20,122 nucleotides of DNA from Rhodospirillaceae bacterium (GCA_002731315.1 PCBG01000009.1:7780-27901); one strand, 5' to 3'; counted from the first letter of the stretch, positions 1-7,672 are shown. Notes: generated by a model not told the origin, from the sequence alone. Numbers and translations: made by a program.

Positions 1-713
1 GCGATGCGGCCTTCCAGCAACACGCGGGTTGCATGTGCGCGCGTGAAAATTTTCAGGTTTGGCCGTTTTGCTGCCGGTTTCAGATAGGCCTGTGCTGTCG
101 ATGCGCGCAGGCCGTTTTTCGTCGTGATCTGGAACAGGGCAGCCCCGTCCATGTCGCCGGAATTATAGTCGGGATTGGTTGCAATGCCGGCTTGTTCGGC
201 TGCTTCCAGATAGGCGCGGCTGAGCGGATGTGCCATGGATGTGACATCCGTAACCCCCAACGGGCCACTGCGGCCGCGTTTCTGGTCAGGTGCCCCCTGC
301 CAGTTTTCCATGCGCCGGAACATCGGCTCGACATCATCCCAGCCCCAGCCCGGGGCCACATTCCCCCATTCTGCAAAATCGCTGGGGTGGCCGCGCACAT
401 AGACCATTGCATTGATGGCGGAGGAGCCACCCAGAACCTTGCCGCGCGGCCAGTAGATGGACCGGTTATTCAAGTTGGTTTGCGGTTCGGTATTGTATTT
501 CCAGTTGAAACGCCGGTCATAAAACACCTTGCCATAGCCGATTGGAATATGAAGCCATGGGTGTTTTCCCCAGGGACCAGCCTCGAGAACAAGAACACGC
601 ATGTTCTGATCTTCACTTAAGCGTGCGGCAAGGGCGGATCCGGCTGACCCAGCTCCCACAATGATATAGTCAAATTCTGTCATCACTTCCGCCATGGCGT
701 CCGCCTTGTCCAT
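1..713 (-). CDS. GMC family FAD-dependent oxidoreductase, N-terminal part (runs off the left edge)
   Basis: The minus-strand frame is open from position 713 to the window edge (237 codons seen). It encodes the N-terminal half of a glucose-methanol-choline oxidoreductase, a flavoprotein that oxidises alcohols to aldehydes or acids. Visible are the FAD-binding Rossmann motif IVGAGSAGSALAARL (about residues 18-32), the EAGP end of the second strand, and the first GMC signature, RGKVLGGSSAINAMVYVRG. The catalytic His/Asn region would lie outside the window, so the substrate cannot be inferred. Three in-frame ATGs (713, 695, 683) are possible starts; 683 would give the shortest lead before the Rossmann fold. 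The gene diverges from the AhpD-like gene at 1005. It is a paralogue of the complete GMC gene at 5617-7254. Family call is secure, exact start is not. Confidence 0.93.
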   Translation of the reverse strand, partial: MDKADAMAEVMTEFDYIIVGAGSAGSALAARLSEDQNMRVLVLEAGPWGKHPWLHIPIGYGKVFYDRRFNWKYNTEPQTNLNNRSIYWPRGKVLGGSSAINAMVYVRGHPSDFAEWGNVAPGWGWDDVEPMFRRMENWQGAPDQKRGRSGPLGVTDVTSMAHPLSRAYLEAAEQAGIATNPDYNSGDMDGAALFQITTKNGLRASTAQAYLKPAAKRPNLKIFTRAHATRVLLEGRI

Positions 714-727
714 CTTGCCTGTTTTAT

Positions 728-743
728 GCGATGGGCCCATCGC
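728..743. promoter_or_regulatory. Perfect 16-bp palindrome between divergent genes, candidate operator
   Basis: GCGATGGGCCCATCGC is its own reverse complement. It lies 15 bases upstream of the longest start of the minus-strand GMC gene and 262 bases before the plus-strand AhpD-like gene. A perfect inverted repeat of this size beside a start codon is typical of a dimeric repressor site. No regulator gene is present in the window, so the binding protein is unknown. The rest of the 291-base gap (714-1004) shows no convincing gene. Confidence 0.4.
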
Positions 744-1004
744 GTTGTAAAGCGTGGCCTGCCGGCGACTTGGCGTCTGCAGAACAGCTTGACATCTTGC
801 GGGGCAATGGAACCGCACCCCTCCTGCATGTCACCATGCTGCGCCCTGAACGCGATGCGCTCTCTAGGGCATGATGGATTGCTGGTTAGGCCTCTTGTCG
901 GTTACCTTCCTGTTAACGGCTTAGGCGCTGGTCGTCTGGCCTGGCGTGCATAGCATAAAAACAGAGGCCCGGAACAAGGTCTCCCAACAGATCAAGGATA
1001 TGAG

Positions 1005-1613
1005 ATGACCTGGATAAATGTGATTTCCTATGATGATGCGGATGGCAAGGTGAAGATGCTGTATGACCGCGTGAAGGGGCCTGACAATAATGTAGACAAC
1101 ATCATGATGCTGCATTCTCTGCGTCCCCACTCGATGGAGGCACATATGACAATGTATAAATATGTGCTGCACCATACCGGTAACAGCATCCCGAAATGGT
1201 TTCTGGAAACGCTGGGCGTCTGGGTCAGCCGGTTGAATGACTGTGACTATTGTGTAGAACATCATTTTGCCGGTCTGCAACGTCTTCTGGCGGATGATGC
1301 CAGATCGGCCGCGATCCGAGACTCCATTGAAACGCGCAATATCGATGCCGCGCCAATGGATGATGCACAGAAGACGGCGATGGAATATGCGCGCCAGATC
1401 ACCCGGGACCCGGGCGGCATGCAGGAATCAATTATCCATAGTCTGCGTCAGGCCGGCTATTCGGATGGCGAGATTCTCGAGATCAATCAGGTCACGGCCT
1501 ATTTCAACTATGCCAACCGAACGGTTCTCGGCCTTGGCTGTTCCACAGCCGGCGATATCCTTGGCCTTTCGCCGAACAAATCTGATGATCCGGATGACTG
1601 GAACCACAACTAG
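1005..1613 (+). CDS. AhpD-like peroxidase-related (carboxymuconolactone decarboxylase superfamily) protein
   Basis: This 202-residue protein carries the AhpD-type active-site signature. A glutamate (E68, in FLETLGVWVSRLNDC) is followed by C80-D-Y-C83-V-E-H-H87, matching the CxxC-x3-H redox centre that provides alkylhydroperoxidase activity in AhpD relatives. Length and pattern fit the 'uncharacterised peroxidase-related enzyme' group rather than carboxymuconolactone decarboxylase itself. It is presumably cytoplasmic, with no signal peptide or membrane segment. The start is supported by AAGGA at 994-998, six bases before the ATG. It probably protects against peroxides or organic oxidants. The pairing with a divergent flavin oxidase, a family whose oxidase members release hydrogen peroxide, makes that plausible, but the physiological substrate is unknown. 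Confidence 0.85.
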   Translation: MTWINVISYDDADGKVKMLYDRVKGPDNNVDNIMMLHSLRPHSMEAHMTMYKYVLHHTGNSIPKWFLETLGVWVSRLNDCDYCVEHHFAGLQRLLADDARSAAIRDSIETRNIDAAPMDDAQKTAMEYARQITRDPGGMQESIIHSLRQAGYSDGEILEINQVTAYFNYANRTVLGLGCSTAGDILGLSPNKSDDPDDWNHN

Positions 1614-1675
1614 CAAGACATAAAGTATAATGCGGTCGGCACGCGATGGTCGCATCCGGTCCCCTGGTTGGCAGC

Positions 1676-1698
1676 GTCTCACGGCCCGGCCGTGAGAC
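1676..1698. repeat. Perfect 23-base inverted repeat (11-bp arms, 1-base centre)
   Basis: The arms GTCTCACGGCC and GGCCGTGAGAC flank a single C. As RNA it could fold as a 9-bp stem with a 5-base loop. No T-run follows, so it is not a canonical intrinsic terminator. It lies between the AhpD-like gene (stop 1613) and the probable start at 1772. It may be an operator or an mRNA hairpin that limits read-through between the two genes. Confidence 0.45.
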
Positions 1699-1771
1699 AG
1701 GAGCCGCAATATCAGGAAAAATACCGATAGTGGGTTGGCATTCTGCGTTATGTTGGGCTAAAAACTGCCCC

Positions 1772-2224
1772 ATGCTACAAAGTAAATTTCAGGATGTGTC
1801 GCGCGATGCCGTGCAGCCGCTTTATGCCCTACCACCACAACCGATCCGGCGCGCCGATGGTTTGGGCTTTAACCGCGATATGCCTGACGCGGTGAATATC
1901 ATCGGAGGCTATTCAAGGCTTCAGGAAATCGCCGAACGCGTCCTGCATATCAAGCAGATGACGGATCACCGGTATATTTTTCCGGCAGGCGAGGAAGACC
2001 TTAAACAGGAATGGTTTGATTCCAATGTCGCGCGGTTGAAACAGATTTTCGAGGATATCTCGATCAAGTTGACGTCAGCGAATTTCTCCGACGGGTTGAA
2101 GGTGGTGATGCTGGACCGTCAGCAGCCGAAAAGTATACATGTGGCTTTCAGGGACGCGATGGATCAAAAAGGTGCTGGTCTCTTTGACTTCATGATCGGG
2201 CTGACAGGTGGACCAGATGGTTAG
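1772..2224 (+). CDS. Hypothetical protein of about 150 residues
   Basis: I do not recognise this family. The frame is open from 1646, but the first 42 codons span the perfect inverted repeat at 1676-1698 and read as unlikely protein. I therefore prefer the ATG at 1772, giving 150 residues beginning MLQSKFQDVSRDAV. No strong ribosome-binding site precedes it. The protein is soluble and mixed helical, with a charged middle part (DLKQEWFDSNVARLKQIFED) and a glycine-rich end (LTGGPDG). Its stop codon overlaps the start of a possible small gene at 2217 (ATGGTTAG), and the SnoaL-like gene follows. It is therefore likely co-transcribed with the SnoaL-like protein and may act in the same step, but no function can be assigned. 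Confidence 0.6.
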   Translation: MLQSKFQDVSRDAVQPLYALPPQPIRRADGLGFNRDMPDAVNIIGGYSRLQEIAERVLHIKQMTDHRYIFPAGEEDLKQEWFDSNVARLKQIFEDISIKLTSANFSDGLKVVMLDRQQPKSIHVAFRDAMDQKGAGLFDFMIGLTGGPDG

Positions 2225-2354
2225 CTTTAACAATGCCACACCAATCGCGACCGCGTTCAAACAGGCCGCAGACAGATTACCGGATGATGCAGGCACCCGC
2301 CGCCGGTATCACCATTGCCGGCAGGCGTCGTGCCGTTGCGAGGTGGCAGAATGA
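2217..2354 (+). CDS. Possible small overlapping gene (45 residues)
   Basis: An ATG at 2217 lies inside the last codons of the preceding gene. The frame stays open to a TGA at 2352-2354, which overlaps the ATG of the SnoaL-like gene at 2351 as ATGA. The product starts MVSFNNATPIATAFKQAADR and ends with a Cys/His/Arg-rich tail (HHCRQASCRCEVAE). The overlap at both ends is what translational coupling looks like and fills the gap between the two larger genes exactly. I know no matching family. The length is short enough to arise by chance, and no separate ribosome-binding site is evident, so this is tentative. Confidence 0.35.
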   Translation: MVSFNNATPIATAFKQAADRLPDDAGTRRRYHHCRQASCRCEVAE

Positions 2355-3373
2355 GTAACCGTCACGCAGCCAATCGTGGCCGTCTTGATGTGCTTCGTGC
2401 TGCCCAGTATGACGGAAACGAGGCGGTCATGCGCGCTGCCCTTGATAAAGTAGCGGCACCGGACGCCCTGTTCCAACTGGCCCACCCGTTTGGCGACATG
2501 ACCGGGCCACAGGGTTTTTATGACGGGGCGCTTGCGAGGCTGAAGGCCGCATGGCCGGATGTCGAACGACGTGACTGGTTGGTGATGGCTGGCAGTGATG
2601 ATGGCGGTGCCGATTGGGTCGGCTGCGGTGGCCATTTTGTAGGCACTTTCACTGCGCCATTTCTGGATATTCCCCCGACCGGGCATCTGGCGCATATGCG
2701 CTTTCATGAATTCTACCGGTTTACGGATGGTAAGGTTACTGAATATCAGGCGCTCTGGGATATTCCGGAAGTGATGATGCAGGCCGGTACCTGGCCGATG
2801 GTGCCGTCGCTGGGACGTGAATTCTGCATTCCCGGTCCGGCATCGGGTGACGGGCTGATCCGTGCGGCGCGGGACGAAGACCAGTCCGAGGCCAGCCGCC
2901 AGCTGATAATCGACATGCTGGAGCATATGAAGCGTCACCCGTCGCAAGGTGGAGCAGAGGTAATGGAGATGCCGCGTTTCTGGCATCCGCGGATGAACTG
3001 GTATGGCCCGGCGGGTATTGGCACCGGGCGCGGCATCGAAGGGTTCCGCAACTGGCACCAGATCCCGTTCCTGAAGGGGATGCCTGATCGCGGCAGCAAG
3101 GTTGACGAGATCATCTATCATTTTTTTGGGGATAATGATTATGCGGCGGTCACCGGGTGGCCCAATATGATCCAGACCATCAGCCAAGATGGCTGGTTGG
3201 GCATTCCGCCACTCGGCAAGGAAATCACCATGCGCAGCCTTGATTTCTGGCGGCTGGAAGGCGGGCTGGTCCGGGAAAACTGGGTGATGGTCGATCTGCT
3301 GCATATGTATGACCAAATCGGTGTCGATGTCTTTGCCCGCCTGCGGGAATTCAACAAAGCGCGGAATATGTGA
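2351..3373 (+). CDS. SnoaL-like (polyketide cyclase / ester cyclase type) protein with two domains
   Basis: The protein has 340 residues from the ATG at 2351, preceded by GAGGTGG (2340-2346), a better start than the upstream in-frame codon at 2315. It is about twice the length of a single SnoaL-like domain and appears to contain two. The first is about residues 15-150, including MRFHEFYRFTDGKVTEYQAL. The second is about 175-330, including FRNWHQIPFLKG and MRSLDFWRLEGGLVRENWVM. The 'F..GKI.E.W...D' type strand near each domain end is typical of this alpha+beta barrel family. Such proteins bind or isomerise small hydrophobic substrates, and many are uncharacterised catabolic or detoxifying enzymes. 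It is cytoplasmic. The gene ends a short plus-strand cluster that begins at 1005 or 1772. Substrate unknown. Confidence 0.75.
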   Translation: MSNRHAANRGRLDVLRAAQYDGNEAVMRAALDKVAAPDALFQLAHPFGDMTGPQGFYDGALARLKAAWPDVERRDWLVMAGSDDGGADWVGCGGHFVGTFTAPFLDIPPTGHLAHMRFHEFYRFTDGKVTEYQALWDIPEVMMQAGTWPMVPSLGREFCIPGPASGDGLIRAARDEDQSEASRQLIIDMLEHMKRHPSQGGAEVMEMPRFWHPRMNWYGPAGIGTGRGIEGFRNWHQIPFLKGMPDRGSKVDEIIYHFFGDNDYAAVTGWPNMIQTISQDGWLGIPPLGKEITMRSLDFWRLEGGLVRENWVMVDLLHMYDQIGVDVFARLREFNKARNM

Positions 3374-3757
3374 TTTGCAGCGATTGCCGAAGGCGCGTCA
3401 TAACACTGTGCGGCATGGATTCTGAAAAGCCTGAAAAGGTCGTAGGTCGCGGGCGCCAGTCTTCAATAGCCGATTTCTTACCCGGGCAAGCTAAGCCTTG
3501 CCATGCGCCCTTCGCGCGAAAGGCAGCTGTTGTGGCCCGCCCCCACACCATCGACCGCATTGGTAACAAGAACGCACTGTCCCTCAAATGTCATGACGCT
3601 CCCCTGGCCATCTTTAATGGTCAGTTTCAGTCATCAGCGCTGTCGCGACAAGAATCTTGTGCCCATGTCAGGCGACCTAAGTATTGACTGGGACTCCTAG
3701 CAATACTGCAGAGGCTAGGCGCACCGCTGTTAACAGCACTGTCTTCTAGGCGTTAGC
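3374..3757. other. Intergenic stretch between convergent genes
   Basis: These 384 bases separate the SnoaL-like gene (plus) from the DUF2325 gene (minus). A GTG-initiated frame (3370-3687) is open, but its translation looks unlike a protein and I do not call it. Small inverted repeats occur: GGCAAG/CTTGCC at 3485-3502 and the perfect 12-mer GCTGTTAACAGC at 3726-3737. The latter lies 21-32 bases past the DUF2325 stop and could contribute to termination, though no T-run accompanies it. Confidence 0.4.
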
Positions 3758-4954
3758 TTATTCCGTTGCTGTATGTTCAGCGCTTTTAGCATCATTATTT
3801 TTGTAGGCTTGAAGCTGGAGTAGTGCCTGCTGGAAGCAGGCCATGCTGCAACTCTTCATGGTAATGAAGGGCTTGTTGCACTGGCGGCAGAGCCGTTTCG
3901 TTTCTATCGCGCTAGCGTGGCTAACCTTGTCAACCGGCATGAAAACGGCATGCGAGGATTCTATCAGTGTCTTGAGCGCACAAATGCTCGTCTTGGTCTT
4001 CCCGCCGTCATGACAGACAAGTTCCGCACCCTGTTCCTGAACAAGATTTTGAATACGGATTTTGGTCTGCGGTCGCCCGCCGACATAAAGAAGCTGCATA
4101 CCGTTGATCACCGGTTGCACATCCGGCGCGGCAGGGACAATGTTGGTGTGGAAACGACGGTCTTGGGATTCCAGCAGCCTACGCAGATCGGCAATCTCCT
4201 CGTCCCTAACTTTTAGGATGTTTCGCGCCGCGGCAAGCTCGTGGTTCCGCTCACACAGTTGGTGACTCAGCTTGTTGGTCTGCAGCTGCAGTTTATCCAG
4301 CTTCCCTTCAAGAGATTTGGTCATCTCCCGATGATCAGGGCACTGGCTTTCGACGCGGCCTTCAAGCTGCTGTCTTGCGAATTTGGTCTTGGTTGTTTCA
4401 ATTTCGATCTTCTTACGAAGATCCTTTTCGCGCATGATAGAGCGCCTTTGTAACTCTGACTGTTTTTCGAGGTTTTCTTCGAGCGCCTTTTCTGTATGCG
4501 CAAGCCGCCGCATCAGGACAACATTATTGGACCCGTTGATATGGGACAGCATGTGCACATCTGAAAAAATTCTGATCATACCGTCTTCGTCGAGTGCCGG
4601 GCACGTCAGCGCTGCCCAGTAGCCCGACGGGACCAGTCCGCTGTTGCAGGCTTCACGCCAGAACGCCATGACCTTGGGTGGCGTGTCGGCGGCAGATGCC
4701 TTGCGGATCATACCTTCGAACTTGCGGTTTAGGAGGTTGCAGACATGTGTGGATACAATGCTCTGTTTACTTGCCTCGCGCACAATGAAACTATGGACTG
4801 TGGTATCCAGCTGGGTTGGGTCATCAGAGATCACGCCAAATTTGCGACCAACCTTGCGGGCTTCAGCAAGCGTTAGGCAGGTTCCGATAATGGAACATTG
4901 AAAGTTGTGCGGGAATTCCCACAGCTTCTTTCGTACTTTTCTTTCTACTTTCAT
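3758..4954 (-). CDS. DUF2325 domain protein with central coiled coil, iron-regulated
   Basis: This 398-residue cytoplasmic protein has three parts. The N-terminal region (about 1-150) is rich in Cys and His, for example SDVHMLSHINGSNN at 131-144. A long charged helical region (about 150-265) is predicted coiled coil by its heptad-like Leu/Glu/Lys pattern. The C-terminal DUF2325 domain (about 287-365) shows LLYVGGRP, an HDGG turn (315-318) and the characteristic VSHASA near 344-349 before a Cys pair (RLCRQCNKPF). DUF2325 proteins are uncharacterised but are often found in iron-related settings. The Fur-type box just upstream (4993-5027) supports iron-responsive expression, probably derepression in iron starvation. 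The start at 4954 has only GCGGA as a weak ribosome-binding site. The domain call is fairly secure, the role is inferred. Confidence 0.75.
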   Translation of the reverse strand: MKVERKVRKKLWEFPHNFQCSIIGTCLTLAEARKVGRKFGVISDDPTQLDTTVHSFIVREASKQSIVSTHVCNLLNRKFEGMIRKASAADTPPKVMAFWREACNSGLVPSGYWAALTCPALDEDGMIRIFSDVHMLSHINGSNNVVLMRRLAHTEKALEENLEKQSELQRRSIMREKDLRKKIEIETTKTKFARQQLEGRVESQCPDHREMTKSLEGKLDKLQLQTNKLSHQLCERNHELAAARNILKVRDEEIADLRRLLESQDRRFHTNIVPAAPDVQPVINGMQLLYVGGRPQTKIRIQNLVQEQGAELVCHDGGKTKTSICALKTLIESSHAVFMPVDKVSHASAIETKRLCRQCNKPFITMKSCSMACFQQALLQLQAYKNNDAKSAEHTATE

Positions 4955-4974
4955 TCCGCGTCAACTAATCAGCC

Positions 4975-4980
4975 ATTTTA
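4975..4980 (-). promoter_or_regulatory. Candidate -10 element of the DUF2325 gene
   Basis: On the minus strand TAAAAT lies 21 bases upstream of the DUF2325 start. The -35 region would then fall at the edge of the Fur-type box, which fits repression by blocking polymerase. The -35 hexamer is not convincing, so this is tentative. Confidence 0.3.
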
Positions 4981-4992
4981 CCCAAAATCTTT

Positions 4993-5027
4993 CAATTGAG
5001 AATGAGATTGAGAATCATTATCAATTG
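4993..5027 (-). promoter_or_regulatory. Fur-type (iron) box upstream of the DUF2325 gene
   Basis: The minus strand at 5023-5009 reads TGATAATGATTCTCA, which differs at one position from the Fur consensus TGATAATGATTATCA. A weaker, overlapping copy (plus strand TGAGAATGAGATTGA, 4997-5011) sits beside it. The whole block is bounded by CAATTG at both ends (4993-4998 and 5022-5027). It lies 39-73 bases before the DUF2325 start. The regulator could be Fur or, in alphaproteobacteria, a relative such as Irr or Mur. The sequence match is seen, the regulator is inferred. Confidence 0.7.
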
Positions 5028-5616
5028 AAAAAGTTAAAGCGGACTGTGACAGGCGGCAAGTGAAAATTTTGTGATATTCAGTCGCAGCGAATCGATTGTC
5101 GGTCAGCCCGCATGCGCCTACATATGTGATGCTGTTGTGGCACGCAACTAAATTCAATGAGATAGCGGTGCTCGACCTTATGGATTGGCTGGCGGATGAA
5201 AGGTTTACTTACGGTATCAAGCCCAAGGTCTTTGTGCGCCATTCGACAACACCAAAATCTTAACTGCTCTTGCTGGCGGCGGATTGCCTACGCGTTGTCG
5301 GTAGCAGGCGGTTGATGTGGTTGTCTCCTATATCCGATGCTAGTTGTTGGAGTTGGGGGAGTTCCGTCACATTGGAATCAGGCTTAAGGATTGTGCCATC
5401 CTTCCGGTCAATAGTGCTATTAACCTCATTGCTGATTTTGCAGTATTGGCCAGCAAACGACTGGCTGTAACTAGCAACAGCCTCGCCATCTGAGACCTGA
5501 ATCGTCTTCCGTTTCGGCGGCTGCAGTCCGGCATGAGGCTAGGTCTGGCAGGCAGCATCTATGCTGGTTGAGACGGTTTACGCACCACGCTTTAAGTCCA
5601 ATCGTGCAGAAATTGT
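5028..5616. other. Gene-poor stretch with possible decayed coding fragments
   Basis: No intact gene is convincing between the Fur-type box and the GMC gene. Two open stretches are notable. One is a 44-codon plus-strand frame from ATG 5129 to TAA 5261-5263, starting MLLWHATKFNEIAVLDLMDW. The other is a 92-codon minus-strand frame from 5538 to a stop at 5260-5262, which contains ordinary-looking protein such as ILKPDSNVTELPQLQQLASD but has no ATG, GTG or TTG start. The two meet tail to tail on the same TTAA. They read like gene remnants. I recognise neither. Confidence 0.35.
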
Positions 5617-7254
5617 TTACTGAAATGAAAAACGAGCCTGCTCAGGTGCCAGTTGCTGCCTGCCCAGAATATGGTCGGCAATACGCGATGCCATCATCTG
5701 TGTAGGCCCGTTTAGATTGCCGCCGATGATCCGCGGCATGATAGAGGAATCGACCACGCGCAAACCCTCGACACCGTGTACCCGGCCCCATTCATCAACC
5801 ACTGCATCGTCATCATAGCCCATGCGGCAACTGCAAGACGGGTGATAGTCGGTAGCACATTCGTTCATAATTACGGATTTGATCTCATCATTGGTGCGCG
5901 CCTGCGCCATAACCCCGGTCTCGCCTCCATTCAGTCCGTTGAAAGCAGGAGCCTTCGTCACCTCCCGCGCTAGTTTCACGCCATTCATAATGCCGGTGAG
6001 GTCAGCTGCTTCATCCATATAGTTGAATCGTATAACTGGCTTTCCAAACTGGTCGTCAGGATTGAGTTCGACGCGACCACGACTACGGGGATACAGGAGA
6101 TCGATATGAAAGGAAAACCCCTGTGTCACCCGGAAATCATTGTGCTTTTCCTCAAATCCGGTAGGGCTAAAATGATACTGGATATCCGGCACGTCAGCAT
6201 TGTCGTGGCTGCGGACAAGACCACCTGCCTCCCAGATATGCGAGGTGGCGATCCCCTCCCGTCGCATTATCCAGTTCCATCCGGCGCTTATCTTTTGGAG
6301 TGGATTGTTAAGGCCATGCATTTCAAAGGCCTTTGTGCTCTCAAATTGCAGTACCATGGTCGGATGGTCTTGCAGGTTGCGACCGACGCCGGACAGCCTG
6401 ACCTTTGTCGTAATGCCGACCGCCTGCAGATGTTCCTCAGGGCCAATGCCGGACCGCAGTAATATCTGCGGCGAATTTATGGCCCCGCTCGACAAAATCA
6501 CCTCGCGCCGGGCCCTCGCTGTACAGGCAACCCCGTGATGATGGTAGAGTACTTCATTTGACCTGTTGCCCCTGACGTCCACATAACGAACTGCCGCCCT
6601 TGTTTGAACTGTCAGATTGCTTCGTCCGCGTGCTGGTTTCAGATAAGCCACCGCCGCGCTGCAACGCTGGCCGTTGCCGATCGTGGCGTCAAGGCGGCTC
6701 AGCCCTTCCGGTCTATAGCCATTCAGGTCATCTGACCGTCCCTGTCCTGTTTCAGTGCCGGCTTCCAAAAATGCATCGATCAGCGGGCTTTGGTGACGGC
6801 TCTTGCTTACCTGAAGCGGCCCGCTGTCGCCACGCCATGTATCGGCACCACGATCTGATGTTTCACCAGCACGAAAATAAGGAAGACAGTTTTCAAATCT
6901 CCATTCTGGCAGGTCGAAATCCTGCGCCCAGCCATCATAATTGCTTGGGTGGCCCCGCATGTAGACCATAGAATTAATTGATGACGACCCGCCCAGCACC
7001 TTGCCGCGTGGTGTCCATACCGAGCGATTATTCAGTGCCGGTTCTGCGGCGCTGGAATAGTTCCAGTTGATCTTCGGATTGCGATAGGCGCTATAAACAC
7101 CAGCCGGAATATGGATCATAAGATTGCGATCCGGCGGCCCCGCCTCTAGCAACAGTACGTCGAATTCTTGTGACTCGCTAAGCTTGCCGGCCAGCACACA
7201 TCCCGCCGAACCAGCCCCGATGATAATATAGTCGAATTCAACATATTCCGGCAT
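5617..7254 (-). CDS. GMC family FAD-dependent oxidoreductase (choline dehydrogenase-like)
   Basis: Complete at 545 residues from the ATG at 7254. The frame is open a further 84 codons upstream, but the family begins right at the FDYIIIGAGSAGCVLAG motif (residues 7-22), so the longer start is rejected. Features in order: FAD Rossmann motif; EAGPPD (37-42); first GMC signature RGKVLGGSSSINSMVYMRG (83-101); second signature SSGAINSPQILLRSGIGP (255-272); catalytic H471 in DYHPSCSCRMG; and N515 in GGNLNGPTQM. The last two form the His/Asn pair used by choline and alcohol dehydrogenases of this family. It oxidises a primary alcohol with FAD in the cytoplasm, substrate unknown. The preceding ribosome-binding site is weak (GGTGCG). 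The adjacent DctM relic and the M20 gene suggest a catabolic neighbourhood. Confidence 0.92.
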   Translation of the reverse strand: MPEYVEFDYIIIGAGSAGCVLAGKLSESQEFDVLLLEAGPPDRNLMIHIPAGVYSAYRNPKINWNYSSAAEPALNNRSVWTPRGKVLGGSSSINSMVYMRGHPSNYDGWAQDFDLPEWRFENCLPYFRAGETSDRGADTWRGDSGPLQVSKSRHQSPLIDAFLEAGTETGQGRSDDLNGYRPEGLSRLDATIGNGQRCSAAVAYLKPARGRSNLTVQTRAAVRYVDVRGNRSNEVLYHHHGVACTARARREVILSSGAINSPQILLRSGIGPEEHLQAVGITTKVRLSGVGRNLQDHPTMVLQFESTKAFEMHGLNNPLQKISAGWNWIMRREGIATSHIWEAGGLVRSHDNADVPDIQYHFSPTGFEEKHNDFRVTQGFSFHIDLLYPRSRGRVELNPDDQFGKPVIRFNYMDEAADLTGIMNGVKLAREVTKAPAFNGLNGGETGVMAQARTNDEIKSVIMNECATDYHPSCSCRMGYDDDAVVDEWGRVHGVEGLRVVDSSIMPRIIGGNLNGPTQMMASRIADHILGRQQLAPEQARFSFQ

Positions 7255-7498
7255 AGCACGCACCGTTTGCAAAGACCCAGATTGCATTGAGACGTTATTT
7301 TGTAGAAAGATCAAGCGATCGAGATGTTGGCCGGTTACGCGCGTCATCTTCTGGCGCACAGATCTTAAATTATTTGTGCCCCAAAACCCTCTGTTGCAGA
7401 TTCTCATTTCTTGGCAGATACCAATCGTCGTTGCGCTACCGGACGGAATGGCGAATTGGGCGCCATACGCGATATAGCATTCAATCAAACTCGCTAGG

Positions 7499-7672
7499 TC
7501 GCCCATCGTGATAGGTCTTTATATCGTCAGCGAGGTCAACAAGGTTCCGTTTGAATGGCTTGCGATTGCGGTGATGCCCTTTCTTTTGCCGCTTATAATT
7601 GTCCAGCTGATGCTGACTTATATTCCGCAACTAACTTCGTGGCTGCCAAATCTGGCCTTTGGGCCAGAATAA
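7499..7672 (+). pseudogene. C-terminal relic of a TRAP transporter large permease subunit (DctM)
   Basis: In the frame ending at TAA 7670-7672 the plus strand reads SPIVIGLYIVSEVNKVPFEW, then LPLIIVQLMLTYIPQLTSWL and PNLAFGPE. This is the usual end of DctM-type permeases: a short periplasmic/cytosolic turn, the last membrane helix, an ITYxPxLxxWLPNL motif, and then the stop. Only about 57 codons remain. Upstream the frame is closed by a stop at 7475-7477, and nothing further of DctM is recognisable. The remainder was evidently lost by deletion or replacement. The relic overlaps, antisense, the rejected upstream extension of the GMC frame. An intact TRAP operon is not present in this window. 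Confidence 0.7.

Noticed and set aside
80..430. 116-codon minus-strand frame at the left edge
   Set aside because: It is out of phase with the GMC gene, whose frame runs unbroken through it with clear motifs.
1646..1771. Longer start for the hypothetical gene ending at 2224
   Set aside because: The extension would encode the perfect inverted repeat at 1676-1698 and looks non-coding.
3370..3687. 105-codon plus frame after the SnoaL-like gene
   Set aside because: GTG start inside the previous gene's end, odd composition and no family resemblance; more likely chance.
7255..7506. Upstream 84-codon extension of the complete GMC oxidoreductase
   Set aside because: GMC proteins start close to the FAD motif; the extension has atypical residues and runs antisense to the DctM relic.
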